From assembly GCA_023145955.1 (NCBI GenBank), contig JAGLDA010000159.1, positions 1-28,429 on the forward strand: 28,429 nucleotides of DNA. The letters are read 5' to 3'. Every line of letters begins with the position of its first letter. Positions within the stretch are counted from its first letter, which is position 1. Below the pieces are notes generated by a model. The model worked only from the letters and a program-made list of their open reading frames with translations, was not told the DNA's origin and made no database searches. Positions 14,036-22,839 of the stretch are shown here, piece by piece. Position numbers and translations under genes: made by a program. This DNA is from Bacteroidales bacterium. Its GTDB lineage: Bacteria > Bacteroidota > Bacteroidia > Bacteroidales > UBA1556.

Positions 14036-16237
14036 ATGACAACAAAACAACTTTTATTGATCGTTGTGCTCGTTTTGGGTACATTCTTAGGTTTTTCACA
14101 ACAGCTGACAAAATATAGTGAAGCAGGCCTTTTTGGGCTAAAAAATAGTGAAGGAGAAATTGTTATAACAGCAAAATATAATGCTATTTACGATTTTGAG
14201 GAAGAATTTGCAATAGTGAAACTTGATAATATGTATGGTATAATAAGTTCTGTTGGAAAGGAAATAGTAAAGTGCAAATACGCTAGTATCGAAAGATTTT
14301 CAGATTATGGATTTGCACAAGTTAGTATTGGAAATATTGATAATTTTGGATATGAGCAAGTTGGTAAACTTGGATTAATTAATAAAGAGGGGCTTGAAAT
14401 TGTGCCATGCGAATATAATAGCATAGAAGTGCTTAATGAAGGAAATATAATTAAGGTTTATATTGGAAATGTAGAAAGTGTTATGAATGAACCTATATAT
14501 ATTGAGGAAGTGGCTTATGCAGAAGAATCGACAGGGCTTATGGATGGAAAATACGGTTTGTTTTCAAAAGAGGGTAAGAAGTTAATTGAATGCAAGTATG
14601 ATCTTATTGAGGCTTTTTATAGCGGTATTGCAAAAGTATATATGGATAACAAAACTGGTATGATAAATGAAAATGGAGATGAAATAGTAAGCTGTGATTA
14701 TATTGGTATAGGTGATTTCTCAGAAAAAGATGTTGCCTTAGTATTAAAAGGTGATATTACAGAATATGGTAGTTATTCAAATGAAAAATATGGATATATT
14801 AATTTATTGGGAAAAGAGATTATTGCGTGCAAATATTTGGCAATAGGAAGTTTTAATGAATATGATAATACATGGATGTATATTGGTGATAAGGATGAAT
14901 ATGGTAATGTTATAAATGCAAAATATGGATATATAAATATTAGTGGAAAAGAAATAATTCCTTGTAAGTATGACTATATGGAGCCCATGAACGAAAATGG
15001 ATATGCTAAGGTTTTTACAGGAACTATTGATGAATATGGTAGCCCTAGTATTGGTAAGTATGGTTTTATTAATATTGAAGGTAAAGAGGTGATTGCCTGC
15101 AAATATACCTCTATTGATGCGGTTAATGAATATGACTATTTAAAAGTATTTATTGGTGAGATTGATAATAGTGGGATGTCAAAAAAAGGCAAGTATGGCT
15201 ATATAAATAAAGATATGATAGAAGTTGTTCCTTGTAAATACGATTATATTGAGGAGTATTCTGGGGAAGGATTAACAAAGGTATTTATTGGAGATTATAC
15301 TTATAATTACTATGATGAGAACTCCTTTAATGGAAAGTTTGGATTTATTAATAATAAGGGCAAAGAGGTTGTTCCATTAAAATACAGTAGTATTAAAGAC
15401 TTTTTTGATAATGATTATACAAGAGTTTCTATTTCGAGTATGGATAAGTATGGAAATTTGTTAAGTAATAAATATGGTATAATAAATAAAAATGGTAAAG
15501 AAATAGTTCCTTGTATTTATGATCATATAGGTGAAACTTCAGAGGTGTTAAATATTACTGTATATAATGGTGTTTTAGATATTTATGATGAACCTATTAG
15601 TGGTAAGTATGGAATAATAAATATTGAAGGTAAAGAAATTATGCCATGCGAGTTTGATGAGATATTATTGCTATCTGAAAGCCTATATAAAGTAAAAACA
15701 GGGTTTAAATATGGGATAGTAAATGCAGAAGGTGAAAAAGTTCTTGAGAGTAAGTATTATTACATAGGTAGTTTTTCAGAAGATAGTTTGGCCATGGTGT
15801 TTATTGGTAAGTTGGATTACTATGGTTCTCCAGAAAATGGCAAGTATGGTTTTATTAACCTATTTGGTAAAGAGGTAATAGAGTGCAAATACGACAATAT
15901 GAGCGCATTTATTAATGGGGTTAGTGTTGTAAGCATAAATAATAAATATGGTGTTATTAATAAGAAGGGGGATATAGTTTTAGCTATTGATTATAATTAT
16001 ATTGGGAACTTTAACGAAGGACTTGCGAGTGTTCAAATAAATGATAAGTACGGATATGTAAATAATAATGGAGAAATAGTAATCCCTTGTATATACGATT
16101 ATATTGACCCCTTTTATTATGGAAAGGCTTATGTTTCTTTAGATGGAGAAGTTTTTTATATAGATTATAAAGGTAATCGCATAGAAGAAGTAGGTGATGA
16201 AGTAGGGGAAGAAGTTGTAGAAGAAGAAGCGTACTAG
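14036..16237 (+). CDS. Secreted WG-repeat protein with a cysteine column
   Basis: 733 aa; Sec signal peptide (hydrophobic 5-19, GFSQQ cleavage region), then about 17 copies of a degenerate WG (KWG) beta-repeat with core K-Y-G-[YFI]-I-N-x-x-G-K-E-[IV]-[IV]-P-C-K-Y-D-x-I, spaced about 25-55 residues. The Trp that names the repeat is replaced in every copy, mostly by Tyr. Twelve copies carry Cys at the same position (PCKY, ACKY, ECKY and similar), and no other Cys was seen. The protein ends in an acidic tail (EEVGDEVGEEVVEEEAY). WG repeats are thought to build binding surfaces, but no partner is known here. There is no lipoprotein Cys or T9SS-type C-terminal domain, so it may be periplasmic or secreted. 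Confidence 0.85.
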   Translation: MTTKQLLLIVVLVLGTFLGFSQQLTKYSEAGLFGLKNSEGEIVITAKYNAIYDFEEEFAIVKLDNMYGIISSVGKEIVKCKYASIERFSDYGFAQVSIGNIDNFGYEQVGKLGLINKEGLEIVPCEYNSIEVLNEGNIIKVYIGNVESVMNEPIYIEEVAYAEESTGLMDGKYGLFSKEGKKLIECKYDLIEAFYSGIAKVYMDNKTGMINENGDEIVSCDYIGIGDFSEKDVALVLKGDITEYGSYSNEKYGYINLLGKEIIACKYLAIGSFNEYDNTWMYIGDKDEYGNVINAKYGYINISGKEIIPCKYDYMEPMNENGYAKVFTGTIDEYGSPSIGKYGFINIEGKEVIACKYTSIDAVNEYDYLKVFIGEIDNSGMSKKGKYGYINKDMIEVVPCKYDYIEEYSGEGLTKVFIGDYTYNYYDENSFNGKFGFINNKGKEVVPLKYSSIKDFFDNDYTRVSISSMDKYGNLLSNKYGIINKNGKEIVPCIYDHIGETSEVLNITVYNGVLDIYDEPISGKYGIINIEGKEIMPCEFDEILLLSESLYKVKTGFKYGIVNAEGEKVLESKYYYIGSFSEDSLAMVFIGKLDYYGSPENGKYGFINLFGKEVIECKYDNMSAFINGVSVVSINNKYGVINKKGDIVLAIDYNYIGNFNEGLASVQINDKYGYVNNNGEIVIPCIYDYIDPFYYGKAYVSLDGEVFYIDYKGNRIEEVGDEVGEEVVEEEAY

Positions 16238-16318
16238 GTTTATTTTGAATATTTAGGGTATGAATATTAATAATATATAAAATTTGAAATTTCAGTATCT
16301 TTTATTGAATGAAATAAT

Positions 16319-16326
16319 TACATTTG
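16319..16326 (+). promoter_or_regulatory. Candidate -7 box for the beta-barrel gene
   Basis: TACATTTG, a full TAnnTTTG match, is 32 bases before the ATG at 16359. Confidence 0.6.
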
Positions 16327-16358
16327 TGTTTAATTAGTATAAATTAAAAAATAAAATT

Positions 16359-16940
16359 ATGAAACAATTTAAACTTTTATTAGTATCATTACTAGTATTT
16401 GGATTATCATTTAACTCATTTGCTGGAGACAAATTTGGAATTAGAGCTGGGTGGCAGTTCTCAAATTTTCATAATAGTTCTAGTTCTCCTGCTTTTACAA
16501 TAATGGATGAATATTTAAACTCTTTTTATATTGGAATCTTTAAGGAACACAAGATTATTCCGTTATTTCGATTAGGTGGAGGATTAGAATATTCTCAAAT
16601 AGGATCGGCTTATGACTCTGATAATTTGATGAAACTCCATTATTTAAGTCTCCCTATATATGCAAAGATAAAACTTGGTCCTGTATATGGCCTATTGGGA
16701 GGAGCTCCTGCATTCAAAGTTGGTGAAACATGGAAATTGGACATAGGGGCTGATGCTTCTAAAGAACTTTTTAATGCTAATACATTCGATTTGCCAGTTT
16801 TTGCTGGATTAGGGTTTAATATATTAATGTTGCGTATTGAGGCTCGCTATTATTGGGGCACAATGGATGTTAGTGGAAATGCTTTGTTTTCTGGATATAA
16901 AAGTCAGCAATTTCAATTGGGTTTAGGGATAGCTATTTAA
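16359..16940 (+). CDS. Outer-membrane beta-barrel protein (OmpX/porin-like family)
   Basis: 193 aa with a clear signal peptide (KQFKLLLVSLLVFGLSFNSFA, cleavage after Ala22). Alternating amphipathic strands follow: KFGIRAGWQFSNF, FRLGGGLEYSQIG, HYLSLPIYAKIKLGPVYGLLGG and IEARYYWGTMDVSGNA. It ends with QQFQLGLGIAI, typical of PF13568-type outer-membrane barrels of about eight strands. It is transcribed alone between a promoter and a terminator. The family is structural or sensory and no specific ligand can be inferred. Confidence 0.85.
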   Translation: MKQFKLLLVSLLVFGLSFNSFAGDKFGIRAGWQFSNFHNSSSSPAFTIMDEYLNSFYIGIFKEHKIIPLFRLGGGLEYSQIGSAYDSDNLMKLHYLSLPIYAKIKLGPVYGLLGGAPAFKVGETWKLDIGADASKELFNANTFDLPVFAGLGFNILMLRIEARYYWGTMDVSGNALFSGYKSQQFQLGLGIAI

Positions 16941-16965
16941 GAAATAGTGCTAATTAAATTAAAAG

Positions 16966-17008
16966 AAGTAGGGTATTTGTCTAAAGAATATAAATATCCT
17001 ACTTTTTT
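16966..17008 (+). terminator. Rho-independent terminator after the beta-barrel gene
   Basis: A 13-bp stem (AAGTAGGGTATTT / AAATATCCTACTT, one G-T) with a 13-base loop runs into six T's. The following ~170 bases up to the rpmG promoter hold no gene. Confidence 0.88.
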
Positions 17009-17181
17009 GCTTATAATTAGGTATATTATTAACAATGTTTTTTGTGGGTAAGGTTTTATAATGGACTTTATAAACTCCTTAAATACAGGATTGTATGAGA
17101 TTTTGTCTTAGATGGTTTATTAACAAAAATATAAATATAAATATTTTCGTAAAAAAAGCTATTTAGTAAGATAAATGTTTG

Positions 17182-17189
17182 TACTTTTG
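17182..17189 (+). promoter_or_regulatory. Candidate -7 box for rpmG-DUF4295
   Basis: TACTTTTG fits TAnnTTTG and lies 28 bases before the rpmG ATG. It is followed by a rare, good Shine-Dalgarno (TAAGGAG at 17203-17209, spaced 8 bases from the ATG). Confidence 0.65.
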
Positions 17190-17217
17190 CACTCCTAAAT
17201 TTATAAGGAGAAAAACG

Positions 17218-17406
17218 ATGGCTAAGAAAAGTAAAGACGCACGAGTTCAAGTTATATTAGAGTGCACAGAGCATAAAGAGAGTGGTATGCCAGGTACTTC
17301 AAGATATATTACTACTAAGAACCGCAAAAACACTCCAGATAGAATGGAGTTAAAAAAGTTTAACCCAATTTTGAAACGCATGACTATTCATCGCGAAATC
17401 AAGTAA
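17218..17406 (+). CDS. rpmG: 50S ribosomal protein L33 (bL33)
   Basis: 62 aa, MAKKSKDARVQVILECTEHK to KRMTIHREIK, full length for bL33. A single Cys (ILEC) remains, so this is a variant without the zinc-binding CxxC pairs. The ATG at 17218 is preferred over the upstream frame start at 17179, which lies upstream of the -7 box. Followed 12 bases later by the DUF4295 gene. Confidence 0.97.
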   Translation: MAKKSKDARVQVILECTEHKESGMPGTSRYITTKNRKNTPDRMELKKFNPILKRMTIHREIK

Positions 17407-17418
17407 AAATTATAAGAT

Positions 17419-17571
17419 ATGGCTAAGAAAGTTGTTGCCTCCCTGCAAACAGGAGGAAAAAGTTATTCAAAAGTTATACGTTCAGTTCGTTCAGAGAAAA
17501 CTGGCGCATATACTTTTAAAGAAGAGGTTGTTCCTAACGAAAAGGTAAAAGAAATTTTAGCTAAAAAATAG
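17419..17571 (+). CDS. DUF4295 small basic protein
   Basis: 50 aa, MAKKVVASLQTGGKSYSKVI to VKEILAKK, strongly basic. This is the DUF4295 family found in Bacteroidota between rpmG and ftsY, and that position holds here. Its size, charge and neighbours suggest a ribosome-associated protein, but the role is unproven. Too short for many gene finders. Confidence 0.9.
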   Translation: MAKKVVASLQTGGKSYSKVIRSVRSEKTGAYTFKEEVVPNEKVKEILAKK

Positions 17572-17596
17572 TCGTTAGGTATAATACTATGATATT

Positions 17597-17633
17597 GAGC
17601 TTTTTTCGTGAATTCGGGAAAAGCTCTTTTTTT
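17597..17633 (+). terminator. Terminator between DUF4295 and ftsY
   Basis: Stem GAGCTTTT / AAAAGCTC around CGTGAATTCG-containing sequence is followed by a seven-T run. It separates the ribosomal-protein transcript from ftsY. Confidence 0.88.
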
Positions 17634-17635
17634 AT

Positions 17636-17643
17636 TACTTTTG
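17636..17643 (+). promoter_or_regulatory. Candidate -7 box for ftsY
   Basis: TACTTTTG (TAnnTTTG) begins three bases after the terminator T-run and ends 18 bases before the ftsY ATG at 17662. Confidence 0.6.
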
Positions 17644-17661
17644 GCAAACAAATTTACAACT

Positions 17662-18612
17662 ATGGGTATATTCGGTATTTTCTCAAAAGACAAGAAGAAG
17701 AAACTAGACGAAGGTTTAGAGAAATCTAAAACTGGTATGTTTACTAAAATTAGTAAAGCTGTTGCCGGAAAAACTACTGTGGATGATGAAGTGCTTGATG
17801 ATTTAGAAGAAATCCTTGTTACTTCTGATGTTGGAGTGAGCACTACGCTAAAAATTATAAAGAATATTGAGGCGCGTGTAGCACGTGATAAATACCTTGG
17901 TACGTCAGAATTAAATAATATTCTTAAAGAGGAAGTTGCTGATTTACTTGACAAAAATAGTAACGACAGCCTTCTGGATTTTGATTTTGAGAAGCGAGAT
18001 ACTCCCTATGTTATTATGGTTGTGGGTGTAAATGGTGTAGGAAAAACTACCACCATTGGTAAATTAGCATATCAATTTAAAAAAGCAGGAAAAAAAGTTG
18101 TTCTTGGTGCTGCAGATACATTTCGTGCTGCTGCTGTAGATCAGTTAATAATTTGGTCAGAGAGAGTTGGAGTGCCATGTATAAATCAAGGTATGAATGC
18201 AGACCCTGCTTCAGTTGCTTTTGATACACTGGAGGCTGCTGTTAGCCAAAATGCTGATGTAGTGATTATTGATACTGCCGGACGATTACATAATAAAGTA
18301 AATCTAATGAATGAGCTTTCTAAAATAAAGAGAGTTATGCAGAAGGTTATTCCTAATACTCCCAATGAGGTACTTCTTGTGCTTGATGGCTCTACAGGTC
18401 AGAATGCTATTGAACAAGCAAAACAATTTACTGCAGCTACTGATGTTAGTGCATTGGCAGTTACAAAACTTGATGGTACTGCAAAAGGCGGTGTTGTGAT
18501 AGGTGTTTCGGCAGAATTTAAAATACCAGTAAAATATATTGGTATTGGTGAAGGAATTGAAGATCTTCAGCTTTTTGATAAAGTAGAGTTTGTAGATTCT
18601 CTTTTTGGATAA
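17662..18612 (+). CDS. ftsY: Signal recognition particle receptor FtsY
   Basis: GTPase that docks SRP-ribosome complexes at the membrane translocon. 316 aa: short N-terminal basic helix (MGIFGIFSKDKKKK, membrane-binding), four-helix N domain (~20-105), then the G domain with G1 GVNGVGKT (122-129), DTFRAAAVDQL (152-162), G3 DTAGR (204-208) and G4 TKLDG (268-272). The long acidic A domain of E. coli FtsY is absent, as usual in this phylum. The start at 17662 is supported by the -7 box and the conserved MGIF. The in-frame GTG at 17608 lies in the terminator hairpin. Confidence 0.96.
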   Translation: MGIFGIFSKDKKKKLDEGLEKSKTGMFTKISKAVAGKTTVDDEVLDDLEEILVTSDVGVSTTLKIIKNIEARVARDKYLGTSELNNILKEEVADLLDKNSNDSLLDFDFEKRDTPYVIMVVGVNGVGKTTTIGKLAYQFKKAGKKVVLGAADTFRAAAVDQLIIWSERVGVPCINQGMNADPASVAFDTLEAAVSQNADVVIIDTAGRLHNKVNLMNELSKIKRVMQKVIPNTPNEVLLVLDGSTGQNAIEQAKQFTAATDVSALAVTKLDGTAKGGVVIGVSAEFKIPVKYIGIGEGIEDLQLFDKVEFVDSLFG

Positions 18613-18752
18613 TATACTTTTACTCTTAAATGTAAATTTATTTTTAAAAAAACTGCATTTACCATTCAGTATTATACCCTGGCAAAATTAATCAATAAAA
18701 ATATTGACATACCTTTTGTGCCTACATTAGAGTTTGTTTTAATAGAAATAAT

Positions 18753-20057
18753 ATGAATAAAAACCAACTAAAAAATCGTATCAATTTTATAACAATGGGC
18801 TGTTCCAAGAATCTTGTAGATTCGGAAAAGGTAATGGCTCAATTGCAGATGAACAATCTTGAGGTTACTCATGAGTCTGGTAAAATTGCTGACTATGTAG
18901 TGGTAAATACTTGTGGTTTTATTGCAGATAGTAAAGAAGAGAGCATTGACGTTATTTTAGATTTGCTTGATAAGAAAGCTTCTGGCGAGATAAAGAAAGT
19001 TTATGTAATGGGTTGCCTTTCGGAGAGGTACCTTGATGACTTAAAGAAAGAATTTGTAGATGTAGATGGTATTTATGGCGTGCACGATATGCAACAAATA
19101 GTTGAGGATATTGGTGCTGATTATAAAAAAGAACTTATAGGAGAACGGATGCTCACAACACCAAAGCATTATGCTTACTTAAAAGTTTCTGAAGGCTGTG
19201 ATCGTACTTGTGCTTTTTGTGCAATTCCAAATATTAGAGGAAAAAATGTATCTTTAAGCATTGAGGCATTAGTTGCAGAAACAGTGCAATTGGCAAAGAA
19301 AGGAGTAAAGGAACTTATTCTTATTGCTCAGGATTTAACATATTATGGTGTAGATATTTATGGCAAGAAGCGCCTTGGCGATCTGCTTAGCGAATTAGTA
19401 AAGGTTGACGGTATCGAGTGGATTCGATTACATTATACTTACCCAACACAGTTTCCTGATGATGTGCTAGAGCTTATGAAAAAAGAGATCAAAATATGTA
19501 ACTATATGGATATCCCTTTACAACATATTAATGATAGAATTTTGACATCAATGAAACGTGGCCATGGTGGAAACACTACTCGCAAATTGGTGGATAAATT
19601 TCGTAATTATGTTCCTGATATCAATATTCGTACTACTATGATTGTGGGCTATCCTGGCGAAACTGAAAAGGAGTTTCAAGAGTTATTAGATTTTATTCAA
19701 GAATATAAGTTTGATAGACTTGGTGCATTTACTTATTCTCCAGAGGAAGATACTCCTGCTTTTATACTTGGAGATGATATCTCTGAAGAAGATAAAATAG
19801 GTAGGCTAAATAGATTAATGGATATTCAGGAACAAATTTCTTTGGATAAGAATGAGGATAGGATTGGTAATACCTACAAAGTACTTATTGATAAATATGA
19901 GAATGGTAATTATTATGGCCGAACACAATACGATTCTCCAGAAGTAGATAATGAAGTTATTATCAGTGATGATAGTGAACTTATTATTGGGGATTTTTAC
20001 CAGGTAAAAATTCATGCTGCCGAAGCTTTCGACCTTATCGGAGAAATTATTATATAA
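18753..20057 (+). CDS. rimO: Ribosomal protein uS12 methylthiotransferase RimO
   Basis: Radical-SAM enzyme that methylthiolates the conserved Asp of ribosomal protein S12. 434 aa: N-terminal UPF0004 domain with cluster cysteines Cys17 (GCSKNLVDSE), Cys54 and Cys88; radical-SAM motif CDRTCAFC (149-156); and a C-terminal TRAM domain (~375-434) that recognises the substrate. GCSKNLVDSE and the SEGCDRTCAFCAIPNIRG block distinguish RimO from MiaB. ftsY-rimO adjacency is common in Bacteroidota. The gap of 140 bases contains TTGACATACCTTTTG, a weak promoter candidate. Confidence 0.96.
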   Translation: MNKNQLKNRINFITMGCSKNLVDSEKVMAQLQMNNLEVTHESGKIADYVVVNTCGFIADSKEESIDVILDLLDKKASGEIKKVYVMGCLSERYLDDLKKEFVDVDGIYGVHDMQQIVEDIGADYKKELIGERMLTTPKHYAYLKVSEGCDRTCAFCAIPNIRGKNVSLSIEALVAETVQLAKKGVKELILIAQDLTYYGVDIYGKKRLGDLLSELVKVDGIEWIRLHYTYPTQFPDDVLELMKKEIKICNYMDIPLQHINDRILTSMKRGHGGNTTRKLVDKFRNYVPDINIRTTMIVGYPGETEKEFQELLDFIQEYKFDRLGAFTYSPEEDTPAFILGDDISEEDKIGRLNRLMDIQEQISLDKNEDRIGNTYKVLIDKYENGNYYGRTQYDSPEVDNEVIISDDSELIIGDFYQVKIHAAEAFDLIGEIII

Positions 20058-20072
20058 ATAGTCCTGATTTTT

Positions 20073-20915
20073 ATGCTTTATTTTGCTTTGGCTTTATTTT
20101 TCTCAATCTCTATATTTGTATTATTCAAATATTTTGAGAAATATGAGATTAATAATTTAATGGCAATTTCAATAAGTTATATTATTTCTGCAACTCTTGC
20201 AATTGGTATTTCATTTGATATTATTCAATTCCAAAACTTATTGAATTACCATCTTCTCCAAGCGTTAATGTTAGGTGTAAGTTTCTTTTTTGGTTTCCTG
20301 GTAATGTCAAGTTCTATTCAGAAGTCAGGGATGGCTATTAGCTCAGTTGCAGCAAATATATCGGTTATTATTCCAGTTTTTATTGCCTATATATACTATA
20401 ATGAGAGGATTAGCACAATGCAAATTATAGGAATTGGGATTACAATTCCAGCAATATATTTATTCTTTAAACCAAAAAATAAAGTAGCATTAAGTATTAG
20501 CGCATTTGTATTTCCTTTATTTCTTTTCCTTATTAGTGGAGCTAATAATAGCTTAATGCGGCATGCAGAGCGTTTAGGAGTTAATGATTATCCACTATTG
20601 TTTATAGGTCTGCTTTTTAGTATCTCTTTTATAGTATCAGTAGTATTTATGGGAGCAACTAGGCAGTTTAAAAAAATAGAATTAAAAAATATTAGTTCAG
20701 GAGTCTTGCTTGGGATATTGAATTTTGGAGGTACATATTTCTTTCTAAAAAGCTTAACAGAATTTCATTCTTCTCTTTTTTTCGCAATTTATAATCTTAG
20801 TTTTATTGCTATTTCGGCTGCAATAGGAATATTATATTTCAAAGAAAAATTTAGTCTTATGAATATTATAGGACTTATTATTGCAGTGGGAGCAGTTGTG
20901 CTAATGAATATTTAA
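20073..20915 (+). CDS. DMT-superfamily (EamA-like) membrane transporter
   Basis: 280 aa, almost entirely hydrophobic with about ten transmembrane helices in two homologous halves (1-135 and ~142-280). Each half ends in the EamA pattern (YNERISTMQIIGIGITIPAIYLFF; FKEKFSLMNIIGLIIAVGAVVLMNI). EamA proteins export metabolites or import small solutes; the substrate is unknown. It begins 15 bases after rimO and is probably cotranscribed. Its stop overlaps the stop of ywbE tail-to-tail by four bases. Confidence 0.88.
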   Translation: MLYFALALFFSISIFVLFKYFEKYEINNLMAISISYIISATLAIGISFDIIQFQNLLNYHLLQALMLGVSFFFGFLVMSSSIQKSGMAISSVAANISVIIPVFIAYIYYNERISTMQIIGIGITIPAIYLFFKPKNKVALSISAFVFPLFLFLISGANNSLMRHAERLGVNDYPLLFIGLLFSISFIVSVVFMGATRQFKKIELKNISSGVLLGILNFGGTYFFLKSLTEFHSSLFFAIYNLSFIAISAAIGILYFKEKFSLMNIIGLIIAVGAVVLMNI

Positions 20916-21118
20916 TCTTCTTCTTCAATAATGGTTTTAACTCTACCAACGGTTCCATCAGTAAGCATAACTTTTATTCCATGTGGGTGACTTGGCGACT
21001 TGGTGAGGAATTTTTTCACGATACCTTCTGTAAGCTCTCCACTTTGCTGATCTTGCTTTTGCACTATTTCCACTAAATCACCAATAGAAATATTACTGCG
21101 CTTTTGTCCTGATACCAT
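20912..21118 (-). CDS. YwbE family protein (DUF2196)
   Basis: 68 aa, full length for the YwbE family: GQKRSNISIGDLVEIVQKQD, LTEGIVKKFLTKSPSHPHGI and KVMLTDGTVGRVKTI. It is a small beta-barrel-like (KOW/SH3-like) fold by sequence character, and the function is unknown. Last gene of the minus-strand group, two bases after the preceding gene. Confidence 0.88.
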   Translation of the reverse strand: MVSGQKRSNISIGDLVEIVQKQDQQSGELTEGIVKKFLTKSPSHPHGIKVMLTDGTVGRVKTIIEEED

Positions 21119-21120
21119 TT

Positions 21121-21576
21121 CTATGGATGATTAACTGTTTCTAGTTTCTTAAAGCTTTTAATTATAAGCTCTTTTCTTTTACTTTTCACCTTGTATTGAA
21201 TAATAGCTTCCCCTTGGTATTCTACAACTTTTTTAGGAAGTCCATTTTCCACAAGAGCTAATACATCCTTATCGTTTGGACGATATCTCATATATGCATC
21301 AATATAAATAGTATCACCTTTTTCGTAATTATACTTTATTTGTTTCTTATCATCATAAGTAAATACTGTTAATTCCACGGGATTTGATCCAATCCACATT
21401 TTTTCAAAAGTTATTTTTTTTGAAGGTTTATTAGCAATTAATTTTACTTGGTAATGCACGCTTTTCCCAGACATTCTTCTGCCGGCATTAGAATGTTGTA
21501 CTGTTGCATCAATTTCTTCAAAAGCATCGAAGTTAAACCATCCGAAAAGGAATAATAGTATTATAAGATATTTCAT
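21121..21576 (-). CDS. Hypothetical exported protein
   Basis: 151 aa. The first ~18 residues (MKYLIILLFLFGWFNFDAF) are a signal peptide or anchor. The rest is predicted beta-rich with many Lys and aromatic residues (VHYQVKLIANKPSKKITFEKMWIG). No Cys remains and no family is recognised. It sits 21 bases after the permease gene and 2 bases before ywbE, so it belongs to the same transcript. It might be an accessory to the permease, which is only positional inference. Confidence 0.7.
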   Translation of the reverse strand: MKYLIILLFLFGWFNFDAFEEIDATVQHSNAGRRMSGKSVHYQVKLIANKPSKKITFEKMWIGSNPVELTVFTYDDKKQIKYNYEKGDTIYIDAYMRYRPNDKDVLALVENGLPKKVVEYQGEAIIQYKVKSKRKELIIKSFKKLETVNHP

Positions 21577-21597
21577 AGTTTTTTTTATTTTAATTTA

Positions 21598-22839
21598 TTA
21601 AACAGAACGAATTGCTTCTACGGGGCTTAATTTAGAAGCCATAACAGCAGGAATCATACCAGCAGCTAAGCCAATTATTAAAGAAACCATTATCCCCAAG
21701 CTGATATTTCCAAATGACATTACTAGAGGAAAATCAAAACCATAAGTAGCAATTGCTACACCGACGGAAACAATAATTAAACCAATTATTCCACCAAACA
21801 AAGATAGGAAAACTGATTCAAATAGAAACTGAAATAATACAAAGAAATTTTTAGCCCCTAAAGCCTTTTGTATTCCAATTTGACTAGTGCGCTCGCGAAC
21901 ACTCACAAACATAATATTAGCAATGCCAAAGCCACCAACTAATAAGCTTAGTCCACCAATAAACCAACCGGCAATTCCTATAGTTTTAAAAAGACCATCA
22001 AAATTAGTAATGATTGTTGAAATTTCATTTAATGCAAAGTCATCATCTTGTGCGGGTTTTAATCTATGTGCGGCTCGTAATGCGAGTCGTATATCATCTT
22101 TTAGCCGCTCCGATGAAATGTCTTTTTTAGGCACAACTTGTATAGTTGGGTTTAATCGGCTAGACCTTAGATTAACAATATTCCTAGCAAAATTTACAGA
22201 AATAACAGCTCTATTATCATTAGAATTGTTAAGCATATCTTCTCCTTCTTTATCAAAAACACCAATTACGGTTATTCGCCTTCCCAGAAATTTCACCTGC
22301 TTGCCAACAGGATTAATTCCTTTAAATAATGCTTCGGATATGGAATTTCCAATTATAGTTACAGGATGCCCTGATTTCATTTCCAATGGAGAAAAATAAC
22401 GTCCATTCTTAATATCAAAATCATTAACAAATTGATAATCATAGGTAGTAGCTACTATTTCTGAGCTTTCAATTCTTTCGCTCTTATAGCTTACGGATTT
22501 ATTTGCATTTGCGGTAAAGCAAACATAATCAGCAGTTTTTGCATGCTTCTGTATTGCCTTCATGTCCTTAATATTTGGAACAGGGCGTTGGTAAAATTTC
22601 CACCAAGGGTAATCTCCAAAAATCCATGGCCATTTTTGAACAAATACTACCTCACTACCCAAACTATTAATGGATGAGCGAATCTTATTTTCTAAGGAAT
22701 CGATTAGTGTAAATACCGTAATTACAGAGAATATACCAATGGTTATCCCCAATAAAGATAATGCAGTTTGTAGTTTATTTGCCATCAAACTTTGAATAGC
22801 AAAAATAAAACTCTCCCTTATTAAGCGTAATATTATCAT
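21598..22839 (-). CDS. MacB-type ABC transporter permease (FtsX family)
   Basis: 413 aa: N-terminal helix (~18-45, ANKLQTALSLLGITIGIFSV), a large periplasmic MacB_PCD domain (~46-285) and three C-terminal helices (FtsX domain). The signature SVRERTSQIGIQKALGAK precedes the penultimate helices, and the protein ends SPVEAIRSV. These permeases work as mechanotransmission complexes with a MacB-like ATPase and often an MFP partner, exporting peptides or lipoproteins or acting on the periplasm. No ATPase gene lies in the window. The ATG overlaps the stop of the upstream gene by one base (TAATG), suggesting translational coupling. Confidence 0.9.
   Translation of the reverse strand: MIILRLIRESFIFAIQSLMANKLQTALSLLGITIGIFSVITVFTLIDSLENKIRSSINSLGSEVVFVQKWPWIFGDYPWWKFYQRPVPNIKDMKAIQKHAKTADYVCFTANANKSVSYKSERIESSEIVATTYDYQFVNDFDIKNGRYFSPLEMKSGHPVTIIGNSISEALFKGINPVGKQVKFLGRRITVIGVFDKEGEDMLNNSNDNRAVISVNFARNIVNLRSSRLNPTIQVVPKKDISSERLKDDIRLALRAAHRLKPAQDDDFALNEISTIITNFDGLFKTIGIAGWFIGGLSLLVGGFGIANIMFVSVRERTSQIGIQKALGAKNFFVLFQFLFESVFLSLFGGIIGLIIVSVGVAIATYGFDFPLVMSFGNISLGIMVSLIIGLAAGMIPAVMASKLSPVEAIRSV

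Noticed and set aside
14036..16237. Possible CRISPR or DNA tandem repeat array
   Set aside because: The periodicity is in the protein (WG repeats); the DNA units vary in length and sequence and the frame is open throughout.
17608..17661. Upstream GTG start for ftsY
   Set aside because: It lies in the terminator hairpin, before the -7 box; the conserved FtsY start MGIF is at 17662.
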